Positions 1 through 12,934 of a stretch of DNA of 64,000 bases are shown one piece after another. A model generated the notes under the pieces. The model saw only the letters and a list, made by a program, of their open reading frames with translations. It was not told the DNA's origin and ran no database searches. Position numbers and translations under genes: made by a program. Source of the stretch: Macrobrachium rosenbergii. Taxonomy: Eukaryota; Arthropoda; Malacostraca; Decapoda; Palaemonidae. The stretch spans positions 57,516,968 through 57,580,967 of the forward strand of contig NC_089781.1 in NCBI RefSeq assembly GCF_040412425.1, written 5' to 3'. Each line of letters begins with the position of its first letter. The stretch's first letter is position 1.

Positions 1-540
1 GCTTAACGTGGCTTCATTGCTCAGCAGAAACTTCTTGAATGCTATAGGGAAATGTTACGTAAACTGGGTTTTGCTATATTTCCAACAAATTACTTCATCT
101 GATGGGAACATACTACAGTAGGAGTGACATTTATCTTAGCCGTTCCCTCACGGGATCAATCCGTCATAGTTTGCTGTACGCTCCTGTGCGCGTGCCAGGA
201 CGCTGAATCCAACAAGATTATAATTTTCTTAAGAAAATCTTTCCAACAAGAAGATGAAAAAGTTAACGTAGATTTTCAGTTTTCATTTCTCATTCAGGTG
301 CTTAGGTAATATTGTTAAAGTAACGGAAAAATCTAGTATGAGGTTCTCTCAGTACTTTCTTTGCCGATAGAATGAAACCAACCTCAATAAATTTCGGTAG
401 AACTGTAAACACAGGAGCCCTGAACAGTAAGAAGTTTTCACTTAACATTATATACAAACAAATAAACAAATAATTGTTTCTACAGTATATTCGGATTATT
501 TCTGATGAGATAAAGCTAGATCGTGTGGATAAATAACCTG
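1..540. other. Unclassified sequence, no gene seen
   Basis: AT-rich sequence without a recognisable protein, RNA gene or repeat. Short open frames here resemble no family I know and lack supporting signals. Confidence 0.5.
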
Positions 541-543
541 AAC

Positions 544-815
<272 letters not shown>

Positions 816-1560
816 GATGGGAAAGTGACTAGTATGGTACAAAAGTGGGTCAGTGATAAGGTTTTATGTCCCCATTTCTGTTTGACTTCTATATGGAGAG
901 AATGGTGTGAGAAGAAAACTGGTACACGGACTATGTTTGCAGATCATAATACACTCATTTCGTACAGTGAAGAAAAGTTGCAGAAAGTAATGGAAGAGGT
1001 TGCCTGAGTTTACAAGAGAAGAGAGATGAAAGTAAACGTGATTAAGACTAAGGTTATGAAAGGAAGGGTTAGGAAGAATGATCAGTTAACATCTATATGA
1101 ATAGTAGTAGAATGGAAGCCACGAATTCACGCAATAGATGAAGCAAAATGGTAGCTTAGTGTGTGCAAAAGATTGTGAAGAGACTGAGTGTAGCGGCAAC
1201 TGTCATCGTAGGATATGTGCTGAATAAAGGTATGATAAGTGATGAATTAGGAGCTATGGATGGTAAATGGCTGGACTGGAAAGTTTTGGGATGCGCTGTC
1301 ATGAGGGAAGAATGGAAGATGTTTGACGAAGAGTGGATAATTCTGCAGCGTTTGGAAGAAGGAAAAAATGACTTCATAGGTGGACTGGGAGAGTCACCCG
1401 AGAGCAAGGACCTTCATATTCAAGAAGCACAAGAGTGCATGGGAGACAGAGGTGAATGGTGTAATGTGTGGCAAGCATTCGACCCACTGTTGATGGACCT
1501 TTTGTGCAAGTGAATGAATTAGCTAATGATGTGGAAGGTTTTATTCGCAGAGGTTCTATC
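816..1560 (+). pseudogene. Degenerate non-LTR retrotransposon RT remnant (weak)
   Basis: Reading + strand, a stretch near 935-1060 encodes FADHNTLISYSEEKLQKVME and then a Lys-rich segment containing KVNVIKTKVMK. This resembles the YADD/FADD catalytic box of non-LTR reverse transcriptases followed by the 'LKVN..KTKVM' block that normally lies just downstream. The second catalytic Asp is replaced by His and a stop follows within about 20 codons. Further on, near 1415-1500, a frame with [15 protein letters not shown] resembles the 'A.DR.EWR' motif often found near the C-terminus of such elements. Seen: the motif-like strings and interrupted frames. Inferred: a decayed RTE/LINE-like copy. It could be chance similarity. 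Confidence 0.4.
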
Positions 1561-1602
1561 AAGATTCAGCCGTTAGAGTATGACTATTGCAGTGATCAAT
1601 GC

Positions 1603-2014
<412 letters not shown>

Positions 2015-2380
2015 TAGCTTTGTCTCTATTCTCACAAATCCCGAGCCACAATTGACACTCAATATAGAATTCACTATACTGGGAACAGCTTACATTAAAA
2101 AAGAATTATAAGTGAATAGTTGCTTCTGCCCAACCAAGCAATCATCTTGATAGCCGAATGGTCATTACTCCGAAACCAAGATCCCTGTTCAAATCAGTTA
2201 TTATTCCCTTTAGGAATAAGAAAACCAAGTTAAAGTGAATTCGATGTTGAGTGATATTTGTTATTTATTACTGTATATGTGCGTATGTATCTAGATGTGT
2301 TTTGTATATATAAGCAAACTTTGATACTGACAAGATCCATTAATGTACATAAGAAACACGCAAACTTATAGGAAGGGGGG

Positions 2381-2381
2381 C

Positions 2382-2438
<57 letters not shown>
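2381..2438. repeat. (GA)n microsatellite
   Basis: About 29 GA repeats with one interruption near the 3' end. Confidence 0.95.
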
Positions 2439-2439
<1 letters not shown>

Positions 2440-2499
2440 TATAAGGGGAAGTTACATATGCCAAGATAGACAGGAACTGAGGTTTGTTGAAAAATAATA

Positions 2500-2860
2500 A
2501 TAAAAAGAGGAAGACATTACTTGATCCTTTGCGCGAGCGTCATTTGTACAGACTTTGGTGCGGACGCAATGTTTTAAGGAAAGCGTTTCACATTATCCGC
2601 TGAGGGGCCGTGGCTTGTTGTGCTGTGCCAGTGTATCTGAAGTTCCTTTTGGCCCGGCTTGAGCCAGTCCTGGCGGACATTTAACTGTTAGGGGTTCTGT
2701 CCCTAACACGCGGGTGGCGGATAACGGCCGTGATTGATGACGTAATTGATGACGTGATGGACGTCGGCCTACGACGTGAGACTCGTGCACGCCACGTGAC
2801 TGAACACTCAGCCCAGATGGCGGCAAATTTGCTCATCTGTAAGGTTCAAATTCATGTTTA
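2500..2860. promoter_or_regulatory. CpG-rich segment with CRE-like and E-box motifs (speculative)
   Basis: In otherwise AT-rich surroundings this stretch is visibly GC- and CpG-rich. Between about 2730 and 2800 it contains TGATGACGTAA, TGATGACGTGA and GGACGTC in close succession, which are ATF/CREB-type TGACGT half-sites, then CCACGTGA (an E-box). No adjacent coding exon is recognisable. It could be a promoter fragment, a solo LTR or a transposon end; none of these is shown. Confidence 0.25.
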
Positions 2861-3660
2861 TGTCCACAGAAAAGTCGCCTTAGGGCTGCTTTGAATGCTG
2901 AATGTATCACTGGCCGAAAATATTCCTCGAAAGGGGATTTCTGTTTGGTGTTCTGTCTTTCCTTAGATTATATCTCTCAGAATCACTCTCGGCAATTAAT
3001 CCGGACATTACAGCCACGACACTGAAGGTAATATTTGTTATAATATTCTCTTGATATTTCACCTTTTATTTGAAGCAAACTAAATTTCAACAGTTTACTC
3101 GGAAACATCTATATAATTCTCACTTACTTTTTTCACGTCATTTGCTTGTTCACTAATATGTTTTCTGCAGAATGAATAAAATCCCATTTCTGTACCGATT
3201 ACCATTCATCAAATTCCCAAACTCAGCCTGTATTAGTGTATTTGTCCTTATTTGCCTGCCGGCTTTCAAGCCTTAAAGGCGAGGCTCTAGGTTCAAAGAT
3301 TGCCACAGAGACTCCCGGTATTAATCAGGAATGTTACAATGTTTTGTTCTCCCTACCTTTTTCAAAAAGCCAGAGATAAGATTTTTTAAGGTGGCAAAGT
3401 TGCAATTGAAAATGCAGTATGAAGACGTCCTTATTTTTAACTAAACCTAAATAAGATACAAAGAAACTCTGAACACTAGGCATAGGTATAAAGTATGACT
3501 TGAAAACAACATGAAAAGAATGCAAGACAAAAAACCATTGCACCATTTAGAATATACAATAGATCACCATCCATAAAATTTAAGTTCCCTAATCCAGAAT
3601 GTAATATATTCTTAAATCTTATTTCTGATGAGAGCAACATTTTTACCTACTAACGCTTAT
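2861..3660. other. Unclassified sequence, no gene seen
   Basis: No recognisable coding, RNA or repeat feature. It leads directly into the first degenerate satellite units. Confidence 0.4.
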
Positions 3661-3665
3661 CATAG

Positions 3666-5924
3666 AGCAAACCCAATTAACAACCAATAGCTTTCCTGGT
3701 CTTTTCTATTTCTTTCTTAATTCAGACCCACTTACCAATCAGTAGTTTTCCTGGTCTTTCTATTTCTTTCTTTATTCAAACCCACTTACCAATCAGTAGT
3801 TTTCCTGGACTTTTCTATTTCTTTTTTATTCAAACCCAGTTATCAACCAATAGTTTTCCTAGTCTTTTCTATTTCTTTCTTTATTCGAACCCAGGTATCA
3901 ACCAACAGTTTTCCTAGTCTTTTCTCTTTCTTTTTTATTCAAACCCACTTACCAGCCAAGATTTTTCTTAGTCTTTTCTATTTCTTTTTTATTGAAACCC
4001 ACTTACCAACCAATAGTTTTTCTGGTCTGTTCTATTTCTTTCTTCATTCAAACCCAGTTATCAACCAACACTTTTCCTTGTCTTTTCTCTTTCTTTTTTA
4101 TTCAAACCCACTTACCAGCCATAAGCTTTCCTACTCTTTTCAATTTCTTTCTTTATCTTCAAACCCACTTACCAACCAATAGTTTTCCTAGATTTTTCTA
4201 TTTATTCTTTATTCAAACCCACTTACCAGTCAAGAGTTTTCCTGGTATTTTCTATTTTTTTCTTTATTCAAACCCAGTTATCAACCAACAGTTTTCTAGT
4301 ATTTTCTCTTTTTTTTCAAACCCACTTACCAACAAAGAGTTTTCCAAGTCTTTTCTATTTCTTTCTTTATTAAAACACACATACCAATCAGTAGTTTTCC
4401 TGGTATTCTCTATTTCTATCTTTGTTCAAACCCACTTATCAATCAGTAGTTTTCCTAGCCTTTTCTATTTCTTTTTTTATTCAAACCCACTTACCAACCA
4501 ATAGTTTTCCTAATCTGTTCTATTTCTTTCTTTATTCAAACCCACTTACCAACCAATAGTTTTCCTAGTCTTTTCTATTTCTTTCTTTATTCAAACCCAC
4601 TTACCAACTAATAGTTTTCCTGGTCTTTTCTATTTCTTTCTTTATTTAAACCCACTTACCAACCAATAGTTTTCCTAGTATTTTCAATTTCTTTCTTTAT
4701 TCAAACCCACTTACCAACCAATAGTTTAACTAGTCTTTTCTATTTCTTTCTTTATTCAAACCCACTTACCAGCCAAGAGTTTTCCAAGTCTTTTCTGTTT
4801 CTTTCTGTATTGAAACCCACTTGCCAATCGATAGTTTTCCTGGTCTTTTCTATTTCTTTATGTTTTCAAACCCAGTCATCAACCAATAGTTTTCCTAGTC
4901 TTTTTTGTTTCTTTCTTTATTCAAACCCAGTTATCAACCAACAGTTTTCTTGGTCTATTCTATTTCTGGTGATAGAAATTCATTTCTCGCTATAATGTTG
5001 TTCGGATTCCACAATAAGCTGTAGGTCCCGTTGCTAAGTAACCAATTGGTTCCTAGCCATGTAAAATAAGTTCCTTCGGGCCATACTTAACTTTTATTCA
5101 AAGCCAGTCATTAACCAATAGTTTTCCTAGTCTTTCTATTTCTTTCTTTATTCAAACCCAGTTATCAACCAACAGTTTTCCTAGTCTTTTCTCTTTCTTT
5201 TTTATCCAAACCCATTTACCAGACAAGAGTTTTCCTAGTCTTTTCTATTTCTTTCTTTATTCAAACCCACTTACCAACCAATAGTTTTCTTTGTATTTTC
5301 TATTTTGTTCTTTATTCAAACCCACTTACCAACCAGTAGTTTTCCTAGTCTTTTCTATTTCTTTCTTTATTCAAACCCACTTACCAACCCATAGTCTTCC
5401 TAGTCTTTTCTATTTCTTTCTCTCTTCAAACCAACTTACCAATAGTTTTCCTGGACTTTCCTCTTTCTTTCTTGATTCAAACCCACTTACCAACCAATAG
5501 TTTTCCTAGTCTTTTCAATTTCTTTCTTTATTCAAACCCACTTACCAACAAATAGTTTTCCTAGTCTTTTCTATTTCTTTCTTTATTCAAACTCACTTAC
5601 CAGCCGAGAGTTTTCCTAGTCTTTTCTGTTTCTTTCTGTATTGAAACCCACTTACCAATCAATAGTTTTCCTAGTCTTTTCTATTTCTTTCTGTTTTCAA
5701 ACCCAGTCATCAACCAATAGTTTTCTTAGTCTTTTTTATTTCTTTCTTTATTCAAACCCAGTTATCAACCAACAGTTTTCTTAGTCTATTCTCTTTTTTT
5801 TTTTCAAACCCACTTACCGGCCAAGAGTTTTCCTAATCTTTTCTATTTCTTTCTTTATTCAAACCCAGTTACCAGCCAAAAGTTTTCCTAATCTTTCTTG
5901 TTTCTTTATTCAAACCCACTTACC
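3666..5924 (+). repeat. 55-bp satellite array, first block
   Basis: Head-to-tail repeats of a 55-bp unit; three successive starts of TCAAACCCAC at 4481, 4536 and 4591 give the period. Typical unit order is TTTTCTATTTCTTTCTTTAT, then TCAAACCCACTTACCAACCA, then ATAGTTTTCCTAGTC. Units vary by point changes and 1-2 bp indels, including alternation of CACTTACC with CAGTTATC, which suggests subfamilies and higher-order structure. A non-satellite insertion of roughly 120 bp lies near 4970-5095. The strand is pyrimidine-rich. Predicted Phe/Ser/Leu-rich proteins are repeat translations. Confidence 0.97.
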
Positions 5925-5932
5925 AAAAAAAT

Positions 5933-6766
5933 TGGCAATTTATGGTTTACTAGGGCAACCGGACAACAACCAAATCCCTCCACATAGGTAAGTAGTTCGA
6001 CCTTGACCCAACCACACAACCCCACGCTACCCATTCATTTTAGTACAGAATTCAAACTGTTAACATGGTGTCTTCCATCCGTCTCACGTTCAGTTTGCCA
6101 CTGCAAATCCGGTTACTGTTATTGATTTGGTTAAATTATGTGACAATGAAAGTGAATTGCGTTTGTTTCAGATGAAAAGTGGCCTTTTAAGCAATTTTTG
6201 TGGTTTGTGTGAACAGTGTAAGGAAGAAACAGTTAGTTTTGTGAAAGCTGAAACGTGGGACGTCGCAGTACAAACGGAACAGCCAGTGCCCGCCATCCAA
6301 AAAAAAAGAAGAAGAATGGACTTGCCAGAATGGTCTGACAATTCCGATTTCGAATAAGGTATGTGTGTTTTTTATATATCTAATATAACGGGGGTATGGT
6401 AGGATTCTCTTGGTTAGGATAGTAAATCGTCGATAACTAGAGGTTAGGGGTAAAATTTTGTCCCCTGTAACCCCTGTGGGAAGTGCGCAGCACAAAATTA
6501 CCACTTGCCAGAACACAGATGCTTGCCAAGAATCTTTCAAAATGGGGATAAGGCGCGAAGCGCTGTTCCGCTATGCTGAAGCTGAAATCAGAAATGTGTA
6601 AAAAATGACCACTAAAATTTTGTGATAAATATTAGTTTTCATCTCGTCGCCATTTTTGTTGTGTCCCTCCACCAATTTTCTTGTCAGAGCTTACTTCCAT
6701 CTAGTGGTAGGTTCTAACTAGAAAACTGGACGAAGATAGGGTTGCCCCAGTAAACTGTAGCCGCTA
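5933..6766. mobile_element. Short TIR DNA transposon inserted in satellite (Merlin-like, tentative)
   Basis: An 834-bp non-satellite island sits inside the 55-bp array. Its ends carry imperfect inverted repeats: the left end contains GGTTTACTAGGGCAACC and the reverse complement of the right end contains AGTTTACTGGGGCAACC. The flanking 8-mers AAAAAAAT (5925-5932) and CAAAAAAT (6767-6774) differ by one base and look like a target-site duplication. An 8-9 bp duplication fits Merlin, hAT or P elements. The internal frame resembles a Merlin/ISXO2-type N-terminus, but no DDE catalytic domain is present, so this copy is non-autonomous. Confidence 0.6.
6061..6357 (+). pseudogene. Possible N-terminal transposase fragment in the 834-bp element
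   Basis: A frame open after the stop at 6061 runs to TAA at 6355-6357. It encodes about 97 residues without an early ATG in frame (the first Met is in LFQMKSGLLS). The segment VIDLVKLCDNESELRLFQMK is followed by GLLSNFCGLCEQC. This matches the general pattern of Merlin/ISXO2-like N-termini: a short helical block, 'F....GLL', then a CxxC pair (CGLCEQC). The C-terminal part is basic then acidic (KKRRRMDLPEWSDNSDFE). The stop is followed at once by GGTATGT, which resembles a splice donor, so it may be an exon end or a captured host fragment. No DDE domain follows. Confidence 0.4.
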
Positions 6767-6774
6767 CAAAAAAT

Positions 6775-9700
6775 AGTTTTCCTAGTTTTTCTATTTCTAC
6801 TTCATTCAAACCCACTTACAAGCCAGCAGTTTTCCTAGTCTTTTCTATTTCTTTCTTGATTCAAACCCACTTACCAACCAATAGTTTTCCTAGTATTTTC
6901 TATTTCTTTCTTTATTCAAACACACTTACCAACCAATAGTTTTCCTAGTCTTTTCTATTCCATTCTTTATGCAAACCCACTTACCATTCAATAATTTTTC
7001 TAGTCTTTTCTATTTCTTTCTTTATTCAAACCCACTTACCAACCAACAGTTTTCCTAGGCTTTTCTATTTCTGTCTTTATTCAAACCCACTTACCAGGCA
7101 ACAGTTTTCCTGGTCTTTTCTATTTCTTTCTTTATTCAAACCAACTTAACAACCAATAGTTTTCCTAGTCTTTTCTTTTTCTTCTTTATTCAAAGCCACT
7201 TACCAGCCAATAGTTTTCCTAGCATTCTTTATTTCTTTCTTTATTCAAACCCAGTTATCAACCAATAGTTTTCTTAGTCTTTTCTATTTCTTTCTTTATT
7301 CAAACCCAGTACCAGCTAATAGTTTACCTAGTCTTTTCTATTTTTTCTTTATTCAAAACCACTTACCAACCAATAGTTTTCCTAGTCTTTTCTATATCTT
7401 TCTTTATTCAAACCCACTTACCATCCAAGAGTTTTCCTAGTCTTTTCTGTTTCTTTCTTTATTCAAACCGAGTTACCAATCAGTAGTTTTCCTGGTCTTT
7501 TCTATTTCTTTCTTTATTCAAACCCACTGACCAACCAACAGTTTTCCTAGACTTTTCTATTTCTTCTTTATTCAAACCACCTTACCAACCAGTAGTCTTG
7601 CCAGACAATAGTTTTCCTAGTCTTTTCTATGTCTTTCTTTATCCAAACTCACTTACTAAACAATAGTTTTCTAACTTTTTTCTACTGTTTTCTTTATTCA
7701 AACCCACATACCAAACAATGGTTTTCCCATTTTTTTCTATTTCTTTCTGTATTGAAAACCACTTACCAACCAATAGTTTTCTTAGTCTTTTCCATATCTT
7801 TCATTATTCAAACCCACTTACCAGCCAATAGTTTTCCTTCTCTTTTCTATTTCTTTCCTTATTCAAACCCACCTACCAGCCAATAGTTTTTCTAGTCTTT
7901 TCTATTTCTTTCTTTATTCAACCCCACTTACCAAAAATAGCTTTCTAAGCCATTTCTTTTTTTCTTATTTAAACCAATTTACAAACCCTATTTCTTTCTT
8001 TATGGAAACCTACTTACCAACCAGTAGTTTCCCTAGTTTTTTCTATTTCTTTTATTTTTCAAATCCAATTACCAATCAATATTTTTCCTAGTTTTATCTA
8101 TTTCTTTTTTTATTCAAACCCACTTACCAGTCAATAGTTTTCCTGAATTTTCCTATTTCTTTCTTTATTTAATCCCACTTACTAACGGTACTTTTCCTGA
8201 TCTCTTCCATTTCTTTCTTTATTTAAACCCAGTTACCAATCATCAGTTTCCATGGGTTTTTTGTATTTTTTCTTTATTCAAACCCACTTACCAGGCAATA
8301 GTTTTCCTGGTCTTATCTATTTCTTTCTTTATTCAAAACTACTTACCAAGAGTAGTTTTCCTAGTCCTTTCTATATCTTTCTATTTATTCAAACCCACTT
8401 ACCAACCAATAGATTTCCTTGTCTTTTCTATACCTTTCTTTATTCAAACCCTCATACTAACCAGTATTTTCCTAGTCTTTTCTATGTCTTTCTTTATTCA
8501 AACCCACTTACCAACCAACACCTTTCCTAGTCTTTTCTATATCTTTCTTTATTCAAACCTACTTACCAACCAATAGATTTCCTAGTCTTTTCTATATCTT
8601 TCTTTATTCAAACCCACATACTAACCAGTATTTTCCTAGTCTTTTCTATGTCTTTATTCAAACCCACTTACTAACCAACAGCTTTCCTAGTCTTTGCTGT
8701 TTTTTTCTTTATTCAAACCCACTTACCAGCCTATAGTTTTTCTATTCTTTTATATTACTTTCTTTATTGAAATTCATTTACCAACCAATAGTTTTCCTAA
8801 TCTTTTATATTTCTTTCTTAATTCAAACCCACTTACCAACCAATAGTTTTCCTAGTCTTTTCATTTTCTTGCTTTATTCAGACACTCTTACCAACCAATA
8901 GTTTTCCTAGTCTTTTCTATTCCTTTCTTTATGCAAACCCACTTACCTGCCAGTAGTTTTCTAGTCTGTTCTATTTCTTTCTTTATTCAAACCCAGTTAA
9001 GAATGAGTAGTTTTCCTAGAATTTTCTGTTACTTTCTTTATTCAAACCCACTTACCAACCAACAGTTTTCTTAGTCTTTTCTATTTCTTTCTTTATTCAA
9101 ACACTTAACAACCAATAGTTTTCCTAGACTTTTCTATTTCTTTATTCAAACCCACTTACCAGCCAATAGTTTTCCTTCTCTTTTCTATTTTTTTCCTCAT
9201 TCAAACCCACCTACCAGCCAATAGTTTTTCTAGTCTTTTCTATTTCTTTCTTTATTCAACCCCACTTACCAACCAATAGTTTTCCTAGGCATTTTTTTTC
9301 TTATTTAAACCCATTTACCAATCAATAGTTTTTCCCGTCTTTTCTATTTCATTCTTTATTCAAAAATACACATACCAACCAATAGTTTGTATACTTTTCT
9401 ATTTCTTTCTTTATGAAAACCTACACCCAACCAGTAGTTTTCCTAGTCTTTTCTATTTCTTATATTATTCAAACCCAATAACCAGTCATTTTTTCCTAGT
9501 ATTATCTATTTATTTCGTTATTGAAACCCAGTTACCAGCCAACAGTTTTCCTGAACTTTCCTGTTTCTTTCTTTATTTAATCTCACTTAATAACAATACT
9601 CTTCCTGATCTTTTCCATTTATTTCTTTATTTAAACCCAGTTACCAATTCTTAGTTTTCCTGGTCTTTTGTATTCTTTTCTTTATTCAAAATCACATACC

Positions 9701-11735
9701 AGGCAATAGTTTTCATAGTCTCATGTATTTCTTTCTTTATTCAAACCTTCTTACCAAGAGTAGTTTTCCTAGTCTTTTCTATATCTTTCTTTATTCAGAC
9801 CCATTTACTAACCATTAGATTAACCAGTCATTTCTATATCTTTCTTTATTCAAACTCACTTACTAACCAGTATTTTCCTTGTCTTTTCTTTGTCTTTCTT
9901 TATTCAAACCCACTTACCAGCATACATTTTTCCTAGTCTTTTCTATTTCTTTCTTTATTCAAACCATTTATCAACCAATAGTTTTTCTAGTACTTTCTAT
10001 TTCTTTCTTTATTCAAACCCATTTACCAACCAATGGACTTCCTAGTCCTTTCTATTTCTTTCTTTATTCAAACCCAATTACCAACCAATAGTTTCCTTAT
10101 TCTTTTCTATTTCTTTCTTTATTCAAAACCATTTACCAACCAATGGTTTTCCTAGTACTTTGTATTTCTTACTCTTTTCAAACTCACCAACCAGTTGTTT
10201 TCTTTGTTTTTTTCTATTTCTTTCTTTATCCAAAGCCACTTCCCAACAAATAGTGTCCTTATTCTTTTCTATTTCTTTTTTATTCAAACACATTTACCAG
10301 CCAATAGTTTTGCTAGTCTTTTCTATTTCTTTCTTTATTCAAACTCCGTTACCAGCCTATAGTTTTCCTAATCTTTTCTATTTCTTTCTTTGTTCAAACC
10401 CATTTACCAGCTAATAGCTTTCCTAGTCTTTTGTATTTTTATTCATTCCAACACACCAGCCAATAGATTTACTGATCTTTGTATTTTGTTTTTTATTGAA
10501 ACCCACTTACTAACTAGTAGTTTTCCTAGCATTTTCTATTTCTTTCTTTATTTAAACCCACTAACCAGACAATAGGTTTCCTATTATTTCCTATTTCTTT
10601 CTTTATTCAAACCCTCTTTCCAACCAGTAGCTTTCCTCGTTTTTTCTATTTCTTTCTTTATACAAACCAACTTACCACCCAATTATTTTCGATTTCTTTC
10701 TTTATTCAAACCTTCTTACCAACCATTAGGTTTCCTAGTTTTTTTTATTTCTTTCTTTATACAAACCCACTTACCAACTAATAGTTTTCCTATTATTTTC
10801 TATTTCTTTCTTTATTCAAACCTTCTTACCAACCATTTGGGGTTCCTAGTTTTTCTATTTATTTCTTTATTCAAACCCACTTCCCAACCAATATTTTTCC
10901 TAGTCTTTTTATTTCTTTCTTTATTCAAGTACACTTACAAGACAAGACAATATTATTCCTAGCCTTTTCTATTCCTTTCTTCATTCAAACACAGTTATGA
11001 GCCAGTAGTTTTCCTTGTCTATTCTATTTCTTTCTTCATTCAAACACAGTTACCAACCAGTAGTTTTCCTCATGTTTTCTATTTCTTTCTTTATTTAAAC
11101 CCACTTACCAGTCAATAGTTTTCCTGATATCTTCTATTTCTTTCTTTATTGAAACCTCCTTACCAGCCAATTGTTTTCCTGATCTTTTCTATTTCTTTCT
11201 TTATTCAAACACATTTACCAATCAGTAGTTTTCCTGATCTTTTTCTCTTTCATTCCTTTTTCGAACCCACTTACCAGCCAATAGTTTTCCTAGTCTCTTC
11301 TATTTATTTCTTTATTACAACCCACTTGCCAACCATTAGTTTTCCTGGATTTTTATAGTTTTCTGTTTATTCAAAGCTTTTTACCAACCAATAATTTTCC
11401 TGGTCCTACCTCCTGTTTCTATCTTTATTCAAACCCAGTCACCAATCCAGTATTTTCCTTTTTTTTTATTTCTTTCTTTATTCAAACTCAGTTACCAGAC
11501 CATAATTTTCGTGGTCATTTGTATTTTTTCTTTATTTAAGCCCAGTTACCAGCTAATAGTGTTCATGGTTTTTCTATTTCTTTCTTTATTCAAACCCAGT
11601 TACCTATCAAAATATTTCCTGCTCTTTGCTATTTCTCTACTTATTGAAAACCAGTTACTATCCAAAACTTTTCCTTTTTTTATATTCAAACCTAGTTACC
11701 AACCAATACTTTCCTTACATTTGATATATAGATGG
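6775..11735 (+). repeat. 55-bp satellite array, second block
   Basis: Continuation of the same 55-bp unit for about 4.96 kb, roughly 90 units. The two blocks together hold about 130 units. Divergence rises toward the right edge (from about 10.4 kb on), where units lose bases, gain variant spacers and finally fade at about 11,730. Edge decay of this kind is expected for satellites homogenised by unequal exchange. Open frames across it are not genes. Confidence 0.97.
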
Positions 11736-12780
11736 AGTTTGTTTCCATACTGATCAAGATACAGCTATTGTGTAATCTATGTATTCTAAGCTTGGAAAAT
11801 CTTAATATAAATCTAGAATTCTGATTACTCCCCTTCCCCTCGAGTATGAAATTTGGTAATTTAGTCCAGAGTCGCAATTTTGTTAAGCAAAAGATTGCAA
11901 TTCACCTCTCCAAGGTAACTGATGTCTTCGAAAAAACACCAGAGATTGGGAATTAGTTTTGTGTTTCAGAATACATATCGTTCATAGAAAGTCATATTCT
12001 GAAATATCTCTGACCGTATTTCACTTCTCACTGGTCTTAGATCAACGAAACTGTCACTGTTGTCTTTTCCTCTTTAGCCCTTCCATCCCCTCCATCCACA
12101 ACCTGTCCTCTTGGACCATCATCGGCTATTCAATCAGAATGATTAATTTTTATTTTCTGATATAAAGACTGTTGCCAACCTTCTCAAAACCACACTAAAA
12201 TGACCACTGTTATTCTTGAAGAAAATAAAGTCGACATAATCATTGTGCAATGCATTTTGTCAGTTGTCCTCATTTTGCTGTACAAGTTGAATATATAAGT
12301 TAAACATGTACATAACGAAGCTCTCTTATTACCATTATTACCAGGAAGTAACTGATGAAAAACTAAATTTTATAATGTCAAGATCTCCTTCTCAAAGCTG
12401 TTGATTACAACCCGCGCAAGCTCAAATTTTCTACAAGTCTAGATTTCTCTCATTTACATCAAGTGATTTAAGAACGTCTTTGTCTTCCCTCATACAGAAA
12501 AGTAGGCTACTTTTGATGTCTCAATAACCTATGCCATTTCCAAGGTTGGCTCTATTGTCATTTAAAACTAGAAACGCTTTTTCTTTAATGTTAATATTAA
12601 ATCACGAATTGTGGTCTGAACTGAAGTTACTGCTTCTTTATAACTGCAGAAATAGTCCTGTAACCAAACCGAATATATGCAAATTTCCACATTCTTCTAT
12701 GATACCTTGTCATTATTTTCTTAAGACATTATTTTGCTTTCAAATACTAAGCGAAAATTACCTGTGAAATGACCGTATTA
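11736..12780. repeat. Left arm of a large inverted duplication (unique part)
   Basis: This 1.05-kb non-coding segment recurs as its reverse complement at about 31,800-32,860. For example TTAAATCACGAATTGTGGTC near 12,597 matches the complement near 31,980, and stretches over 50 bp differ by only one or two bases. No convincing protein is encoded; open frames of 60-80 codons here are also present, mutated, in the other arm without conserved reading. Confidence 0.9.
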
Positions 12781-12833
12781 TATATACATACATATATGCA
12801 TATCTGTCTATTTATCTATCTGTCTATCTATAC

Positions 12834-12835
<2 letters not shown>

Positions 12836-12873
<38 letters not shown>

Positions 12874-12881
12874 CTCTCTTG

Positions 12882-12931
<50 letters not shown>
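12836..12931. repeat. (CT)n followed by (AT)n microsatellite
   Basis: About 16 CT repeats, a short CTCT/TCCT bridge, then about 25 AT repeats that abut the LTR. The inverted counterpart at 31,272-31,722 has the same order but a much longer AT tract. Confidence 0.95.

Positions 12932-12934
<3 letters not shown>

Noticed and set aside
3992..11358. Serial open frames of Phe/Leu/Ser/Thr-rich proteins resembling repetitive membrane proteins
   Set aside because: They are translations of the 55-bp satellite. 55 is not a multiple of 3, so frames change with each unit, and no start or context supports expression.
3666..11735. CRISPR array, considered because of short direct repeats
   Set aside because: Repeats are contiguous 55-bp units with no unique spacers, in a eukaryotic context.
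11736..12780. Open frames of 60-80 codons in the inverted-duplication arms
   Set aside because: The matching frames in the other arm differ without preserving reading frame or residues; no motif.
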